Counted from the first letter of the stretch, positions 8,367-17,451 are shown. The stretch is DNA of 50,328 bases from Lachnospiraceae bacterium (GCA_024683935.1 JAIKXV010000112.1:1-50328); one strand, 5' to 3'. The notes: generated from the letters alone by a model not told the origin. Translations and numbers: made by a program.

Positions 8367-10076
8367 ATGGTTTCAAAATGGTTACTGAGATTAAGCACGG
8401 TTATATCGATATCGGTTCTTGTTGTGGGCTGTGGCAAAGCGGACACAGCCTCTGATGTAAATTCCGCATCAGATCCAGTTCCGGCTGCTGTTTCTGAAAC
8501 AACAGATACAGACATTTCCGAAGATGGTAAGGAAACAACAGAAGGTACGGAAACCTCGGAAGAAGCTTATCATACAAAGACTGTTTTATCAGATACGGAA
8601 CTCAAAGAATTAACAGATCTTTTTAATACTCCTGAATACCAGGCTTTTCTTTTCGAACCCTTTGATGATCCCTCAGAGATAAATTGGGAGACCGTGCTCG
8701 GGAGTGGTGCCGGTATAGGCATATCAGATGTTTCGGCAGAAGAGGTGGATGATTATCTGCAAACCGTGAAAAGAAACGAACTGTATACGGATCTTATCGT
8801 TTTAAGAAAACCGGATATTTCTCAATATATCATAAACCATGCCGGAAAAGATATTGATCCGGACAGTCTGTCATTGCCATGGCCTTATATTGAGGATCGG
8901 GAATCATATTATTATGAACGCTGGAGTTCTGATGAAAAGCACTACACATGCATCTCCGGAGAGAGAACAGAAGAAGATTTCTCATTAAGATTTCAATTGG
9001 ATGGGGATGTTCACTATGGAAAAAATGCCGACAGGGTTTTAATTTGTACCAAGTCCGGTGACTATTATACTGTGAGGTCCAATACTATTCAGTGGGAGGA
9101 TCTCTGTGATGAATCTCAGACCTTTGATGTAGACTTGTCCGGCAATGGAGATCCTGTGCGCTTTATCACATATCCCGGTGATGGTGATACGGGTGTTTCC
9201 ATTGTTATGGTAAAGAACGGAAAATATCTTCAGGATATATATACCTCAGTCTACAGGGGAGAAAAAAACGGAGACCTTAAAGAGGTCACAGCTGTGGGAT
9301 TTTTCGATTTTAATGCTGACGGTGTAAAAGACATAATTATCACAGGAAGATCGGATCTGGGGGAGAATATTTTTTTACATGAGTCTGTAAATTCAGAGGA
9401 CTATCATCAGCAGTGCTATGGCATAGATGAAAAACTTGAAAAGGAACTTGACTGCGATTTCACTATAAACAAGGTAAAAGAAGTTCTGCTTGGAGATAAC
9501 AGCGAAGGTAAATATGATGATTATAAAAAAGCTTATGCACAGATCGTAAAAATTAACAATATGTCTTCTGACGAACTGAAATATGATCTTATTGATGCAG
9601 ATGGTGATGACACGCCGGAACTTGTGATAGATCTTCCCGGTTATAATACATCACTCTATTCATACAAAAACGGTCATGCAGAATGTCTTATGTATAAATG
9701 GCCGTATGGTGCCATGGGTAATTCAGGATACGACTATGCTCCCGGGAAAGGAATTTATTATAACAGCAATAGTGATTATGCAGGGCTTATTTATCACGAG
9801 TCCTACATGTCAGGACGGGAAGGATCGGAAATTGAAACAGACTACAGTGTAACAAATTACTGTTTCAAAGATACTGACGGTGACGGGATACCATCCGAAG
9901 AAGAAATGCAGGCTGCCGGTGATTATGATGTATATGATAAAAAATACTACAACGAGACCGATGAAAAAATGACCGATGAAGAAATAAAGAAAAAAATCAA
10001 ACAGCTGGAAAGCCTGCAATATGAGTTTCTTGGCGGAACCAAGGATTATGATGAGATAATCGATCTTTTCAAGTGA
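8367..10076 (+). CDS. Lipoprotein with FG-GAP/EF-hand-like calcium motifs
   Basis: Exported lipoprotein of 569 aa. Residues 1-22 form a signal peptide with lipobox VVGC (lipidated C22), followed by a Ser/Thr/Asp/Glu-rich linker to about residue 60. The start ATG 8367 has GAGGA seven bases upstream; TTG 8361 is an alternative. The body is acidic with aromatic-rich beta segments. It has three Asp-rich loops of the FG-GAP/VCBS or EF-hand type: DFNADGVKDI (about residue 313), DADGDDTPEL (about 412) and DTDGDGIPSEEE (about 504). This suggests a calcium-stabilised extracellular beta-propeller or dockerin-like fold. The function is unknown, with binding of a surface or polysaccharide ligand plausible. 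No partner genes are evident. Confidence 0.75.
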   Translation: MVSKWLLRLSTVISISVLVVGCGKADTASDVNSASDPVPAAVSETTDTDISEDGKETTEGTETSEEAYHTKTVLSDTELKELTDLFNTPEYQAFLFEPFDDPSEINWETVLGSGAGIGISDVSAEEVDDYLQTVKRNELYTDLIVLRKPDISQYIINHAGKDIDPDSLSLPWPYIEDRESYYYERWSSDEKHYTCISGERTEEDFSLRFQLDGDVHYGKNADRVLICTKSGDYYTVRSNTIQWEDLCDESQTFDVDLSGNGDPVRFITYPGDGDTGVSIVMVKNGKYLQDIYTSVYRGEKNGDLKEVTAVGFFDFNADGVKDIIITGRSDLGENIFLHESVNSEDYHQQCYGIDEKLEKELDCDFTINKVKEVLLGDNSEGKYDDYKKAYAQIVKINNMSSDELKYDLIDADGDDTPELVIDLPGYNTSLYSYKNGHAECLMYKWPYGAMGNSGYDYAPGKGIYYNSNSDYAGLIYHESYMSGREGSEIETDYSVTNYCFKDTDGDGIPSEEEMQAAGDYDVYDKKYYNETDEKMTDEEIKKKIKQLESLQYEFLGGTKDYDEIIDLFK

Positions 10077-10291
10077 ACGAAAGAACTTTTGGATGATCAT
10101 TCCAGAGATTCGGTATTAGATAAAAGGCCTTTCGGATAGTAACCATAAAAACTGTATCATGATATTCGGATTTAGTGCATTTTTGCCTATCCCTAATTAA
10201 TAATATAGTTCCTGACAGTATCAAAGGATTGGAACTGCGGACCGGTACTTCTTTGGCGGATCCGTAAACAGAAGGTAGCGGTGAAAAAGCT

Positions 10292-11149
10292 ATGGATGAA
10301 AAAAACAAGGTGAATCTGTATAACTGGCAGCTTTATTATTTTGAAGGGAAGTATTATCTGTCCGGAAAAGCTGAGTATTATCCGGGATACGGAAGGAATG
10401 TCGGCATACATGGAACCAGCGACATTTTGGATCTTACAGTGGAAGAGGATGTCCTGCGGGTTGAAACAAAGCATACCTTCTACAGCTGTCTGCTGAGATA
10501 TATGACGGTCAATCCATATATTAATGTGGATTATGAATATGTAGGAGAATTGTCACATTTTGCAGACGGATCAGAAGATCCGCTGAAAAAGATCATAGCA
10601 GTTTCTGCTAAGATCAGGATTAAAAACGGCGGTGGAAAATCCGGCTTTCCGACAATTGATAATCCGAAATGGGAAGATATCGAGCCCAAGGCAGTGGAGG
10701 AAGATGAATTTTTCAGGCATGTGACAGGTCTCCAGAGAACAGGACAGCAGGAACTTAATAAATGTAAGGAAGAAGATGATAAGCGGATGCTGGATATACT
10801 GAAAAAATATGGGGACGGAATCTACCTTGAGGTCGCTAACACAGAAAACGCCAGCAAACTTGCTTATCTTATCGGCAGTGAGTCCGGGATTATAGAACCG
10901 TCGTATCATGCCGAAACGATATCTGACAGTATCTTATATACAAAATATAGGGATGATAAATCGGACTTATACCTTGATTTCAGATATTTTCCGAGGGGAT
11001 GGGGTATATCGATGGAAACCTATTGCTGGACTGACAACATAGACCGGGTAGTGATCCTTAACGAAGGAAAAAGAACCATTAGTTTTAATGATAATCAGAT
11101 TCAGCCCGGAGAAACAAAGGTATTTCAGAGAATGTCGGCGCCTCAGTGA
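10292..11149 (+). CDS. Hypothetical protein, 285 aa
   Basis: I do not recognise this protein. The N-terminal 110 residues are rich in Tyr and short strands (NWQLYYFEGKYYLSGKAEYY); a helical charged linker (about 125-165) separates them from a C-terminal beta-rich part ending in a Pro/Gly turn. There is no signal peptide or membrane segment. The ribosome site is weak (GAAGGTAG, about 15 bases upstream). The 215-base gap before it holds no clear terminator or promoter, so it may be read with the lipoprotein gene. It ends next to the minus-strand cbiG/H gene with no gap. Confidence 0.6.
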   Translation: MDEKNKVNLYNWQLYYFEGKYYLSGKAEYYPGYGRNVGIHGTSDILDLTVEEDVLRVETKHTFYSCLLRYMTVNPYINVDYEYVGELSHFADGSEDPLKKIIAVSAKIRIKNGGGKSGFPTIDNPKWEDIEPKAVEEDEFFRHVTGLQRTGQQELNKCKEEDDKRMLDILKKYGDGIYLEVANTENASKLAYLIGSESGIIEPSYHAETISDSILYTKYRDDKSDLYLDFRYFPRGWGISMETYCWTDNIDRVVILNEGKRTISFNDNQIQPGETKVFQRMSAPQ

Positions 11150-12838
11150 TCAGCCCCGATATCCCCTCAGGGTGACCATTTTTCCGTTTATAACCTTTGT
11201 CATGCTGTTCCCGATGAAAACGGTCGTGAACATATCTATTTCTTCATAGGGTATAGTATCGAGGGTAAATATTTTTGAGACCTGACCCTCTCTTCCGATA
11301 TTTTTAACATAGCCGCAGACCCTGTCGGGAGGCAGCAGTTCAAGCATTATACTGCAGGCTTCCCGCAGGTTTCCGGGACGGGTTTTGCTCCGTGGATTGT
11401 AGAGGACCATTGCAAGATCCGCTTCTGCCGCTGCCCGTATCCTCTTCAGGATGGTTTCCATGGGAGTAAGGTGGTCGCTTAAGGATATGACACAGAAATC
11501 ATTTGTGAGGGGGGAACCCAGCATCGCAGCACCTCCCAGCGCTGCTGTTATACCGGGGATAACTTCTATCTCAATTTCTTTAAAACCGTCACACACTTCA
11601 TAGAGAAGACCTGCCATTCCGTATATTCCGGAATCACCGCTGCAGACAAGGGATACGCTTTTCCCGGAAAGTGCAAGATCTCTGGCCTGTTCGCAGCGTT
11701 CCCTTTCATGGCGCATTTCAGAAGGAATGATAGTCTTTCCGTTAAGATCTGATAGCCTGGCGGCCATATCCGTATATACTTTGTAGCCTATGATGACTTC
11801 AGATTTCTCCAGGGCGGAGGAAGCTCCGAGGGTAAGCATCTCACTGCATCCCGGACCAAGTCCCGCAACATATATTATTTTGCCCGGCAGCTTATTTTTC
11901 TCCGGATCATAGACTGCTATGGCAGCGGTCATTCCCGCATCGGAAACCTTTTTTTCAAGGAGCTTTACACCGTCACTCCGGCCAAGTTCCATAGCCCTTT
12001 TCACAGCACTTCTTTCACATACATTTGAAACTCCGATCTCCCGCTCCACAAATTCGGACACGCTGAAGTCGAAACGGTCCGGGAGTTCCTTCAGTTCATC
12101 TGCACCATAATAGCTGATATTCAGATTATATTCCCGGGCAAAACGCCGCAGACACTCTTCATCCCTTTTAATATCAAGGGTTGCCAGATCCGATACCGCT
12201 GAAAGTGAGATATTCCTGTCATTAAGAAAGGCAAGGATAAAGTCCCTGAAATCTTCATAGGGAACTCCCTTTTTGCAGCCGGCACCGATAACAAGGCATT
12301 TGGGTGTCAGCTTTAACTGTTTTGGAAATATATCCGTTAAATAGGGAGAGATACTGACCCCGATCTCATCACCCCTTAAAAGAGAGGCGGAAACATCTTT
12401 TATCCTTTCGGTATTCTCTATTTTGTAATCCCTTTCCACGGCCCAGTTATCAACAGCAAAGACTTCATTTATGTCAGTTGCGGTTGTTATCACCGCTTCG
12501 GCACCGGTGAGCTCTGCAATTCTTTCCGCAAGTTTGTTGCCTCCTCCGATGTGTCCGGAGAGAACCGGTATTACATGCTGCTTTAATTCATCCATTACGA
12601 TGACTGCGGGATCCCTGTCCTTTTTTGTGATAAAGGGCGCAATGGCTCTTACCGCTATACCTGCGGCACCGATAAAAATTACGGCGTCGCTCTTAAAGGC
12701 CTTTTCGGTACGCCCGGAAAGACTGTCATCAGTCTCACTCTGCAGACTGCACCTGATCTCTGTCTCTTTTGATAATAAATCTGCAATTTCCCGGTTCAGC
12801 CTGTCACCGGTATCGGTAAATGAAAGGATCGTTATCAT
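11150..12838 (-). CDS. cbiG/cbiH: CbiG-CbiH fusion: cobalt-precorrin-5A hydrolase / cobalt-precorrin-3 C17-methyltransferase
   Basis: Bifunctional enzyme of 562 aa in the anaerobic cobalamin pathway. Residues 1-310 are CbiG, which opens the delta-lactone and releases acetaldehyde. The CbiG hallmarks are FIGAAGIAVRAIAPFI (about 55-70), LSGHIGGGN (about 93-101), the middle strand CLVIGAGCKKG (about 181-191) and the C-terminal SAVKRAMELG part. From about residue 318 a tetrapyrrole methylase follows with GLGPG (326-330), CSGDSGIYGMAGL and PGITAALGGAAMLGSPL, as in CbiH/CobJ, which methylates C17 and contracts the ring. Fusions of these two genes are known in clostridia. It starts with an ATGA overlap on cbiF, so translation is coupled, and it is the last gene of the minus-strand unit. 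Confidence 0.95.
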   Translation of the reverse strand: MITILSFTDTGDRLNREIADLLSKETEIRCSLQSETDDSLSGRTEKAFKSDAVIFIGAAGIAVRAIAPFITKKDRDPAVIVMDELKQHVIPVLSGHIGGGNKLAERIAELTGAEAVITTATDINEVFAVDNWAVERDYKIENTERIKDVSASLLRGDEIGVSISPYLTDIFPKQLKLTPKCLVIGAGCKKGVPYEDFRDFILAFLNDRNISLSAVSDLATLDIKRDEECLRRFAREYNLNISYYGADELKELPDRFDFSVSEFVEREIGVSNVCERSAVKRAMELGRSDGVKLLEKKVSDAGMTAAIAVYDPEKNKLPGKIIYVAGLGPGCSEMLTLGASSALEKSEVIIGYKVYTDMAARLSDLNGKTIIPSEMRHERERCEQARDLALSGKSVSLVCSGDSGIYGMAGLLYEVCDGFKEIEIEVIPGITAALGGAAMLGSPLTNDFCVISLSDHLTPMETILKRIRAAAEADLAMVLYNPRSKTRPGNLREACSIMLELLPPDRVCGYVKNIGREGQVSKIFTLDTIPYEEIDMFTTVFIGNSMTKVINGKMVTLRGYRG

Positions 12839-13587
12839 TTCGCATCCCTGCAGCCTGTCTTGAAATCCGGATCGTATAGCTTCGACCGGGTGTCATTGGA
12901 TTTTAGAAATTCGCCGGTAAAGATAAGAGCAGTCTTATCTATGCCGTTATCCGAAAGTGCTTTGGGCAGTTCTCCGACGGTAGAATAGACCACCTTTTCC
13001 TCAGGCCAGGTAGCCTTATATACGATGGCTGCCGGAGTATCAGGCGCGAGACCGCCTTCAATAAGCCCCCCTGAAAGCTCATCACCCTTTCCCGCAGACA
13101 GAAAAAGGGCCATAGCCGTCCCGTGGGCAGCAAGGCTCTTTATACTCTCTTTTTCAGGCACCGGAGTCCGCCCCGTGATCCTTGTGATAATAAGGCTCTG
13201 GCTTTTTTCCGGTACCGTGAATTCTTTTTTCAGGGCCGAAGCCGCTCCAAAAAGAGAACTGACTCCGGGACAGTAATCATATTCTATACCGGATCTGTCA
13301 AGGATTTCCATCTGTTCAGCTATGGCACCGTAAAGCGCAGGATCACCTGTATGCAGACGGACAACTCTTTTCCCTGCCCTGTGGCTCTCTGTCATGATAT
13401 CCATGATCTCATTCAGGGTCATGCCCGCACTGTCATATACCACCGCATTCTTGTCCGCATATTCCAGAAGTTCGGGATTTACGAGACTTCCGGCATAGAT
13501 TATGACATCTGCGTTTTCAATAAGCTCCCGCCCACGCAGGGTTATCAGATCCTTTGCTCCCGGACCCGCACCAACAAAGCTGATCAT
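12835..13587 (-). CDS. cbiF: Cobalt-precorrin-4 C11-methyltransferase
   Basis: SAM-dependent methylase of 250 aa that adds the C11 methyl of the corrin ring. The N-terminus shows the tetrapyrrole-methylase P-loop FVGAGPGAKDLITLRG, then DVIIYAGSLVN and RLHTGDPALYGA. The segment CPGVSSLFGAASALKKEFTVPE is typical of CbiF/CobM, as is TRITGRTPVPEKESI. The length matches the family. The gene overlaps the GH2 stop by ATGA upstream and the cbiG/H start by ATGA downstream, so all three minus-strand genes are translationally coupled. Confidence 0.95.
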   Translation of the reverse strand: MISFVGAGPGAKDLITLRGRELIENADVIIYAGSLVNPELLEYADKNAVVYDSAGMTLNEIMDIMTESHRAGKRVVRLHTGDPALYGAIAEQMEILDRSGIEYDYCPGVSSLFGAASALKKEFTVPEKSQSLIITRITGRTPVPEKESIKSLAAHGTAMALFLSAGKGDELSGGLIEGGLAPDTPAAIVYKATWPEEKVVYSTVGELPKALSDNGIDKTALIFTGEFLKSNDTRSKLYDPDFKTGCRDAK

Positions 13588-15272
13588 CTTCTGACCTCTA
13601 TCCTTTTTCTTATCTTCACAACCCTTCTGTCATAGGTCATGATACCGTTTATTTCATCCTCCACATCGGAAACCTGGGTATAGATACTGCCGCTGAGACC
13701 CTTTCCCACACAGGGGATGATCTCTTCTTCATAGAGTTTTTCTATTCTCTCTTCCAGCTTGTCGTATTCTTTTATGGTCCCGTAACCGTAAACCTTACCG
13801 GGATTATAAACATGGTCCTCGACCTTGAACGCAAAACCGCCGCATTCTGACAGAATGATGGGCTTATCAAAGGGCTGGAAAATATACTTTTCATTATATC
13901 TGTGCAGGCTCTTCACATCGCTGACACCCATATCGTGCCATCCCGAAGCAGCATCTATAACGGAATCGGGAAGAAGCTCCTTCAGCCGGTTAAATACTGT
14001 TTCAGAATCAAACTGTCCCCAGCCCTCATTAAATATGGTCCAGTACATTATGCAGGGGAAAGACCGGAGCTGCTTTACGGTTTCCTCCGCCCGTCTGATA
14101 AAAAATGTCCTCACATTGGGCGGCACCCGGGTTTTCCGGTCATCCCGGTTGGGAAATCCCACATTGGGAAGCGCTGTGTCCAGCAGAAATGAGTAGTGCC
14201 CGTTATTTACCATATCCTGGAAAACCACCATTCCCAGGCGGTCACAGGCGGCGTAATAGAGATCCGGGTCCACCTTCACATGTTTCCGCAGGGTATTGAA
14301 CCCGAGATCCTTAAGTATCTTTATATCCTTTTCATACAGGGAGGGATCTGCGGGTGTTGAAAGCCCGTCGCTGAAATAGCCCTGATCCAGAAGCCCGTTA
14401 AAAAAGAAGGGCTTTCCGTTAAGACAGATCTCCGGCACTCCGTCAATACTGTCTATGCTGATATCCCTGAGAGCAAAGTAGGAACGCGCCGTATCCCCGC
14501 TGTCAAGGGACAGCTCAAAACGGTATAGATATGGGTCGTCCGGTGTCCAGTTCCTTATTTCCCCGGGGGCAATAACCGCTTCACCGGCGACAAGATCATG
14601 GCTTTCATCCCCGGAAGGACAGTGCACGATGATCTTTCCGTTATGCTTCTCATCCCCGGTTGAAATACGTGCCTCTGATCTGTCGGTATTTATAACGAGT
14701 TCCTTTACGTAAATATCCTTTACGCTCTCTATCCACACGCTCTGCCAGAGACCTGAAAAGGGGGTGTACCACATCCCGCCCCGCTTTATCCGCTGTTTTC
14801 CGTAGGGTTCGCGGAGATCCCTAAGGTCATCTCTGGTAACTATCTTCAAGGTGAATTCATCCGGAGCCTGACTGATATCCAGTGTGAAATGCTGATATCC
14901 GCCGTCATGTCCGCCGGTCTTTTCGTCATTGATATAGACTTCAGCGTGCTGATCCGCGGCATCCACATGAAGAAGAAGCCTGTCGCTCCTGAAGCCTTCC
15001 GGGATACTGACTTTCCTTTTGTATATCAGCTCGGATTTTTCCGGAAAATGAGTGTCTATACCGGATAAAAGGGACTCGGGCGGAAAGGGCACCCGTATCC
15101 TGCTGCTCTTTACAGGAAGGGGACGGCCGCCGAATTCCACAGAAAAATCCCACCAGCCACAGAGATTCAGAAAAGAATCCCTCTCCATAAGCGGGCGGGG
15201 ATATACGTTCCAGGGAATAATATCCGGATCGTTATTCAGTTTCTCACCTTCAACCGTATATAATTTCTGCAT
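13584..15272 (-). CDS. Glycoside hydrolase family 2 protein
   Basis: Retaining glycosidase of 562 aa, shorter than most GH2 enzymes but with all three core domains. These are an N-terminal jelly-roll sugar-binding domain (about 20-190; NLCGWWDF, DQHAEVYINDEKTGGHDGGY), a short beta-sandwich (about 190-275) and a TIM barrel (about 285-560). The barrel holds the acid/base E416 in TIFNEGWG and the nucleophile E476 in ILSECGG, so it should be active. There is no signal peptide, so it acts in the cytoplasm on an imported oligosaccharide; beta-galactosidase, beta-glucuronidase and beta-mannosidase are all possible. It is the first gene of the unit containing cbiF and cbiG/H and overlaps cbiF by ATGA, an unexpected partner for B12 genes. 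No Shine-Dalgarno is seen before the ATG, and the hairpin element begins five bases upstream. Confidence 0.88.
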   Translation of the reverse strand: MQKLYTVEGEKLNNDPDIIPWNVYPRPLMERDSFLNLCGWWDFSVEFGGRPLPVKSSRIRVPFPPESLLSGIDTHFPEKSELIYKRKVSIPEGFRSDRLLLHVDAADQHAEVYINDEKTGGHDGGYQHFTLDISQAPDEFTLKIVTRDDLRDLREPYGKQRIKRGGMWYTPFSGLWQSVWIESVKDIYVKELVINTDRSEARISTGDEKHNGKIIVHCPSGDESHDLVAGEAVIAPGEIRNWTPDDPYLYRFELSLDSGDTARSYFALRDISIDSIDGVPEICLNGKPFFFNGLLDQGYFSDGLSTPADPSLYEKDIKILKDLGFNTLRKHVKVDPDLYYAACDRLGMVVFQDMVNNGHYSFLLDTALPNVGFPNRDDRKTRVPPNVRTFFIRRAEETVKQLRSFPCIMYWTIFNEGWGQFDSETVFNRLKELLPDSVIDAASGWHDMGVSDVKSLHRYNEKYIFQPFDKPIILSECGGFAFKVEDHVYNPGKVYGYGTIKEYDKLEERIEKLYEEEIIPCVGKGLSGSIYTQVSDVEDEINGIMTYDRRVVKIRKRIEVRR

Positions 15273-15276
15273 CTGT

Positions 15277-15599
15277 TATATTATGATTCGGACGCCAAAA
15301 GTCACATTTTGATTAAATACGGATTGTTCCGTGCTACGCGGTCTCCGCTTCGCTACGGTCGGCGCAAAACCGATGTCCACTGGACATCGTGCGCCCCACA
15401 ATCCTACCCCACACTCAACGGGGCACTGATGCGCCTAGCGCATCAAAACGTGCCCGTAAAACGTCCACCGGACGTTTTACCTTTCCGCGGGGCCCCTTCC
15501 CCACTTCATGCTCGTGTAGGGGTGCGCCCAAAGTTCTTGTCCCCACCACAAGCAAGCTTGTGTGGTGACAATTACTTTTGGCGCTTTAATCATATTATA
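15277..15599. repeat. Multi-hairpin element with terminal inverted repeats (MITE-like or structured RNA)
   Basis: The ends, 15277-15302 and 15574-15599, are inverted repeats matching at 21 of 26 positions; the inner ten bases, CGCCAAAAGT, match perfectly. Inside are stacked hairpins. At 15361-15395, CGATGTCC/GGACATCG sits in an outer GGCGCA/TGCGCC stem. At 15421-15455, TGATGCGC/GCGCATCA sits in an outer GGGCAC/GTGCCC stem. At 15456-15480 there is an 11-bp perfect stem, GTAAAACGTCC. At 15544-15567 there is an imperfect CACCACAAGC stem. Weaker stems occur at 15329-15358 and 15491-15530. Three of the best hairpins have three-base loops. No protein is encoded. The whole could fold as a multi-arm junction closed by the terminal stem. 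Confidence 0.7.
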
Positions 15600-15691
15600 C
15601 CATAGTAGCATGATTATATCTTCCCATTGAAAGTCCGGGAGAAGGGTGAAACAGAAGGGGATCCGGTTATATACAGCAAATTGATTTTTGT

Positions 15692-15697
15692 TATAAT
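15692..15697 (+). promoter_or_regulatory. Possible -10 box of cbiC promoter
   Basis: A perfect TATAAT ends only seven bases before the cbiC ATG at 15705. No good -35 box is found 17 bases upstream (ATATAC). If used, the transcript would be essentially leaderless, in line with the lack of a ribosome site before cbiC. Confidence 0.3.
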
Positions 15698-15704
15698 AAA
15701 AAAC

Positions 15705-16340
15705 ATGAAAACCAACTTTGAAACCAACCCTGCGGAAATTGAAAAAAAGAGCTTCGGGATCATTTCGGATGCGCTTAAAGATAAGGAATTAAAGCCTGAG
15801 GAAGCGGATATCATAAAGAGAGTCATCCACACGACTGCGGACTTTGATTATGCGGAAAACCTTGTCTTTTCGGAGACGGCCGTAAACCGGGGATTGAGCG
15901 CACTGAAAAAGGGATGCACGATAGTAACCGATACGGAGATGGCGCGTTCCGGTATAAATAAAAAGGCACTGGAAAAGCTGGGCTGCAGGGCAGTCTGCTA
16001 CATGTCTGACAGCCGGGTAGCCGAAGAAGCAAAGAAACGCGGGATCACCCGGGCCATGGTCAGCATGGAGAAAGCCTGTGAAACAGAGGGTGAAGTGATC
16101 ATTGCGGTGGGAAACGCACCCACAGCGCTAATAAACATATTTGAATTCTGCAAAGAGGGAAAGCTTGATCCATCTCTGGTGATAGCTGTTCCCGTGGGCT
16201 TTGTGAATGTGGTGGAAGCAAAGGAGCTTATCATCGCGAGCAGAATTCCCCATATCGCGGCAAAGGGCAGAAAAGGCGGGAGCACGGTGGCGGCTGCCAT
16301 AGTGAACGCGCTTATGTATAAGATCACGGGCAGGTCATAG
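15705..16340 (+). CDS. cbiC: Cobalt-precorrin-8 methylmutase
   Basis: Moves the C11 methyl to C12, giving cobyrinate. From ATG 15705 the protein is 211 aa, the family's normal length, and begins with the typical NPAEIEKKSFGIISD segment. Also visible are VKRVIHTTADFDYAENL-like residues carrying the catalytic His, DTEMARSGI, the loop AVGNAPTAL, and PVGFVNVVEAKELI with GRKGGSTVAAAIVNAL at the C-terminus. The frame is open upstream to a TTG at 15627, but those residues do not resemble the family. None of the possible starts has a clear Shine-Dalgarno. It begins the plus-strand cbiC-cbiD-cbiE/T unit, 16 bases before cbiD. Confidence 0.93.
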   Translation: MKTNFETNPAEIEKKSFGIISDALKDKELKPEEADIIKRVIHTTADFDYAENLVFSETAVNRGLSALKKGCTIVTDTEMARSGINKKALEKLGCRAVCYMSDSRVAEEAKKRGITRAMVSMEKACETEGEVIIAVGNAPTALINIFEFCKEGKLDPSLVIAVPVGFVNVVEAKELIIASRIPHIAAKGRKGGSTVAAAIVNALMYKITGRS

Positions 16341-16356
16341 GAACACAGAGGAACAG

Positions 16357-17451
16357 ATGGAATTACGGGAAGGATATACAACCGGAACCTGCGCGGCTCT
16401 TGCATCAAAGGCCGCGGCACGGATGATCTTTGAAGGAAGGAAGATAGAAAAGGACAGCATCCTCACGCCTTCGGGAAAGATCATCGAAGCGGAAATACTT
16501 GACGCAGAGTACAGCAGGGAAAAGGCGAAGTGTGCGGTAAAAAAGGATGCGGGAGACGATCCGGATGTGACGGACGGCATGCTTATCTTTTCCGGGGTGA
16601 CCCTTCATGAAAGAAGCAGCATAGATATAGACGGAGGCGAAGGCGTAGGCAGGATCACAAGACCGGGACTGGGACGGAAGCCGGGAGAGGCCGCCATCAA
16701 TAAAGTTCCGAGGGAGATGATAGAGGAAGCTGTCAGATCCGTATTTGAGGAAATGGGTTATGAAGGCGGCGCGGATATCGTGATAACAGTGCCCGGCGGT
16801 GAGGAGATCGCAAAAAAGACATTTAATCCGAGGCTCGGAATAGAGGGAGGTATCTCGATCCTTGGCAGCAGCGGAATAGTAAAGCCCATGAGTGAAGACG
16901 CCATCATAGAGACGGTTAAAGCTGAGATCGACATCAGATCCGCCGAGGGGGAGGAAAAGATCGTACTGACCCCGGGAAACTACGGCAGGGATTTTATAAA
17001 GGATCATTACGGCTATGATCTTGAAAGGTCGGTCATATGCTCCAATTATATAGGGGCAGCCATAGATCACGCCGCAGCAAAGGGTTTTAAGGAAATACTC
17101 CTTATCGGACACGCCGGGAAGCTTGTGAAGCTTGCCGGGGGAATAATGAATACCCACAGCAGGAATGCGGACTGCAGAATGGAGATCATTGCAGCGTCAG
17201 CAGCTTATTTTACGGAGGATACCGGGTTTATAAAGGAGATCCTCAGCTCCGGCACTACGGATGAAGCCTTTGATAAACTAAAAAAGGCCGGAATTCTGAC
17301 GCCCGTTATGCAGCGTATAGGCGAAAGAGCAGGGTATTATATAAGAGAAAGACTGAAGGAATATGAGGGCCTGATAACGGGACTCATCATCTTTTCAAAT
17401 GAACGGGGTGTACTGTATGAAGATAAGCCTTATAGGAGCGGGACCCGGTAG
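16357..17451 (+). CDS. cbiD: Cobalt-precorrin-5B C1-methyltransferase
   Basis: Anaerobic-pathway enzyme that methylates C1 of the corrin ring. It has 364 aa, as usual. The N-terminal REGYTTGTCAALASKAAA motif is diagnostic of CbiD. Further matches are DDPDVTDGM, GGEGVGRITRPGL, INKVPREMI, VPGGEEIAKKTFNPRLGI-type residues, the GGISILGSSGIVKPMS segment and the late GHAGKLVKLAGGIMNTHS. The C-terminus overlaps the cbiE/T start by 35 bases, so the next gene is translated from inside this one. Presence of CbiD marks the oxygen-independent route. Confidence 0.96.
   Translation: MELREGYTTGTCAALASKAAARMIFEGRKIEKDSILTPSGKIIEAEILDAEYSREKAKCAVKKDAGDDPDVTDGMLIFSGVTLHERSSIDIDGGEGVGRITRPGLGRKPGEAAINKVPREMIEEAVRSVFEEMGYEGGADIVITVPGGEEIAKKTFNPRLGIEGGISILGSSGIVKPMSEDAIIETVKAEIDIRSAEGEEKIVLTPGNYGRDFIKDHYGYDLERSVICSNYIGAAIDHAAAKGFKEILLIGHAGKLVKLAGGIMNTHSRNADCRMEIIAASAAYFTEDTGFIKEILSSGTTDEAFDKLKKAGILTPVMQRIGERAGYYIRERLKEYEGLITGLIIFSNERGVLYEDKPYRSGTR

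Larger units (their letters stand above)
15273..15704. other. Divergent B12 intergenic region, filled mostly by a hairpin element
   Basis: About 430 bases separate the GH2/cbiF unit from the cbiC unit. Most of it (15277-15599) is the multi-hairpin element described separately. The remaining 100 bases hold a TATAAT just before cbiC. I looked for the conserved core of a cobalamin riboswitch in both directions and did not recognise one. Open frames running through the element are side products of its GC-rich palindromes. Confidence 0.5.

Noticed and set aside
15361..15480. CRISPR-like array
   Set aside because: The hairpins differ in sequence and spacing, so there are no direct repeats separated by equal spacers.
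15309..15605. Open frame of 98 codons inside the hairpin element
   Set aside because: The sequence is made of palindromes and the translation is Pro/Arg-rich without domain features; both are expected by chance in such GC-rich repeats.
16405..17157. Long minus-strand open frame opposite cbiD
   Set aside because: cbiD matches its family across the full length, and the antisense translation shows no domain; it is a shadow of the codon pattern.
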